A stretch of 64,000 nucleotides of DNA from Oegoconia quadripuncta. Taxonomy: Eukaryota; Arthropoda; Insecta; Lepidoptera; Autostichidae. A model generated the notes under the pieces. It was given only the letters and a program-made list of their open reading frames with translations, had not been told where the DNA came from and searched no databases. The stretch lies in NCBI GenBank assembly GCA_949316235.1, contig OX438741.1:19965124-20029123 (forward strand). Direction: 5' to 3'. This document shows, piece by piece, positions 63,124-64,000 of this stretch. Numbering within the stretch: position 1 is the stretch's first letter; every line of letters begins with the position of its first letter. Position numbers and translations under genes: made by a program.

Positions 63124-64000
63124 CAGGGCGTCCCAAAGTTATGGGACATGAAGGGGAAGTACCTTAAATATTGTAGATAGTGAATTTTGCTCAAAGAAGA
63201 CTTTATGTTATTTTTAAAAGTTAGTAATTCTGCATTCATAGATTTTCTAAAAATTACTTGCTTCGGCTGGGAATCGAACCGACTTAAATGTGAAAAAAAA
63301 AACACCCTACTTTTATGATGCCAATCGAAAGAATAGCTAAAAAATAATAACTCTGCCTAAGTAACATAGTATTTTAAAAGAAAGGAACAACATAAAATGA
63401 TTGAGTCAAATTTCAAGAAAGTTATTTATTGCTAAAGTGATTTCTTCTTTTGGGGATACGTGAAAGATATGCTATACAAAAAGCGATACGAGAACGTAGG
63501 CGAGTTGCAAACAGAATTGTGCCATATCACATCGAGTGTTCACCATAAAATGATTAGAAAATCAACAGGCAGCGGGCTCATTAAAAGATTGGCGATTTGC
63601 GTAAGACAAGAGGGATCACATTTTGAGCATTTAATTAATTAATTTACAAAAAAATACCTACTTAATTGACATACGGCATTGAATACGGCAGTTTCATGTA
63701 TGTTTTTTATTTGATTAAAATGATTAATTTCACGTTGTTCCTTTCTTTTAAAATACTATGTTACTTAGGCAGAGTTATTATTTTTTAGCTATTCTTTCGA
63801 TTGGCATCATAAAAGTAGGGTGTTTTTTTTTTCACATTTGAGTCGGTTCGATTCCCAGCCGAAGCAAATAATTTTTAGAAAATCTATGAATGCAGAATTA
63901 CTAACTTTTAAAAATAACATAAAGTCTTCTTTGAGCAAAATTCACTATCTACGATATTTAAGGTACTTCCCCTTCATGTCCCATAACTTTGGGACGCCCT
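63124..64000 (+). mobile_element. Second Tc1/mariner-like element with long TIRs, cut by window end
   Basis: Starts CAGGGCGTCCCAAAGTTATG after TA (63,122-63,123). The right arm ends ATAACTTTGGGACGCCCT at the last base, so only one or a few bases are missing. Arms (63,124-63,392; 63,732-64,000) are about 270 bp and contain GGTTCGATTCCCAGCC. Related to, but clearly different from, the element at 60,435. Confidence 0.85.
63439..63642 (+). pseudogene. Tc1/mariner-like transposase, C-terminal part
   Basis: The frame reads DFFFWGYVKDMLYKKRY, GELQTELCHITSSVHHKMI and ICVRQEGSHFEHLIN, then stops. It aligns with the fragment at 60,628-61,014 (shared W-G-Y-V-K, ELQTEL, KSTGS, HFEHLIN). Only about 67 residues remain; the catalytic part is absent. 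Confidence 0.7.

Overview
This looks like an A+T-rich, non-coding stretch of an insect nuclear genome, most likely a moth or butterfly (Lepidoptera). I infer the order from the repeat content: three tRNA-type SINE families, a 5S-rRNA-type SINE, many 5'-truncated CR1/RTE/Jockey-like LINE tails, Tc1/mariner-like and other TIR elements with their MITEs, and a Helitron whose termini resemble those of insect Helitrons. I find no intact host gene. Nearly all long reading frames are decayed transposon proteins or by-products of tandem repeats.

Layout. 1-9 kb: a tandem triplet of one SINE, other SINEs, LINE tails and an 11-bp minisatellite split by a LINE. 9.5-10.75 kb: a decayed Tc1-like transposon whose transposase needs one spliced intron. 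12.65-13.2 kb: eight 70-bp tandem repeats. 17,476-22,510: a 5,035-bp Helitron on the minus strand that keeps only the end of its helicase; the rest is about 3.4 copies of a 1.25-1.29 kb tandem unit. 22.5-33 kb: MITEs, a segmental duplication, LINE relics. 33.4-35 kb: LINE reverse-transcriptase relics, then a 230-bp inverted repeat that contains what I read as one exon of a LanC-like (LANCL) gene, next to a small OTU-protease-like fragment. 36-59 kb: dense SINE/LINE/MITE mosaic with several fold-back palindromes. 59.7-64 kb: a minus-strand LINE interrupted by a Tc1/mariner-like element with TIRs of about 280 bp, and a second related element cut by the window end.

How the parts relate. The window is a record of nested insertions: SINE in LINE (7.9 kb), LINE in minisatellite (5.4 kb), LINE-like sequence in SINE (29.2 and 55.7 kb), Tc1-like element in LINE (60.4 kb). 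SINEs presumably depend on LINE enzymes and MITEs on transposases encoded elsewhere. The observations I rate highest are the Helitron rebuilt around a palindrome-rich macrosatellite, the LANCL-like exon inside an inverted duplication, and the tRNA B-box-like sequence kept in the TIRs of two different Tc1/mariner-like elements. Family names were assigned by eye; no database search was run. Labels such as SINE-1, MITE-2, LINE-D and R-A are local to this report.
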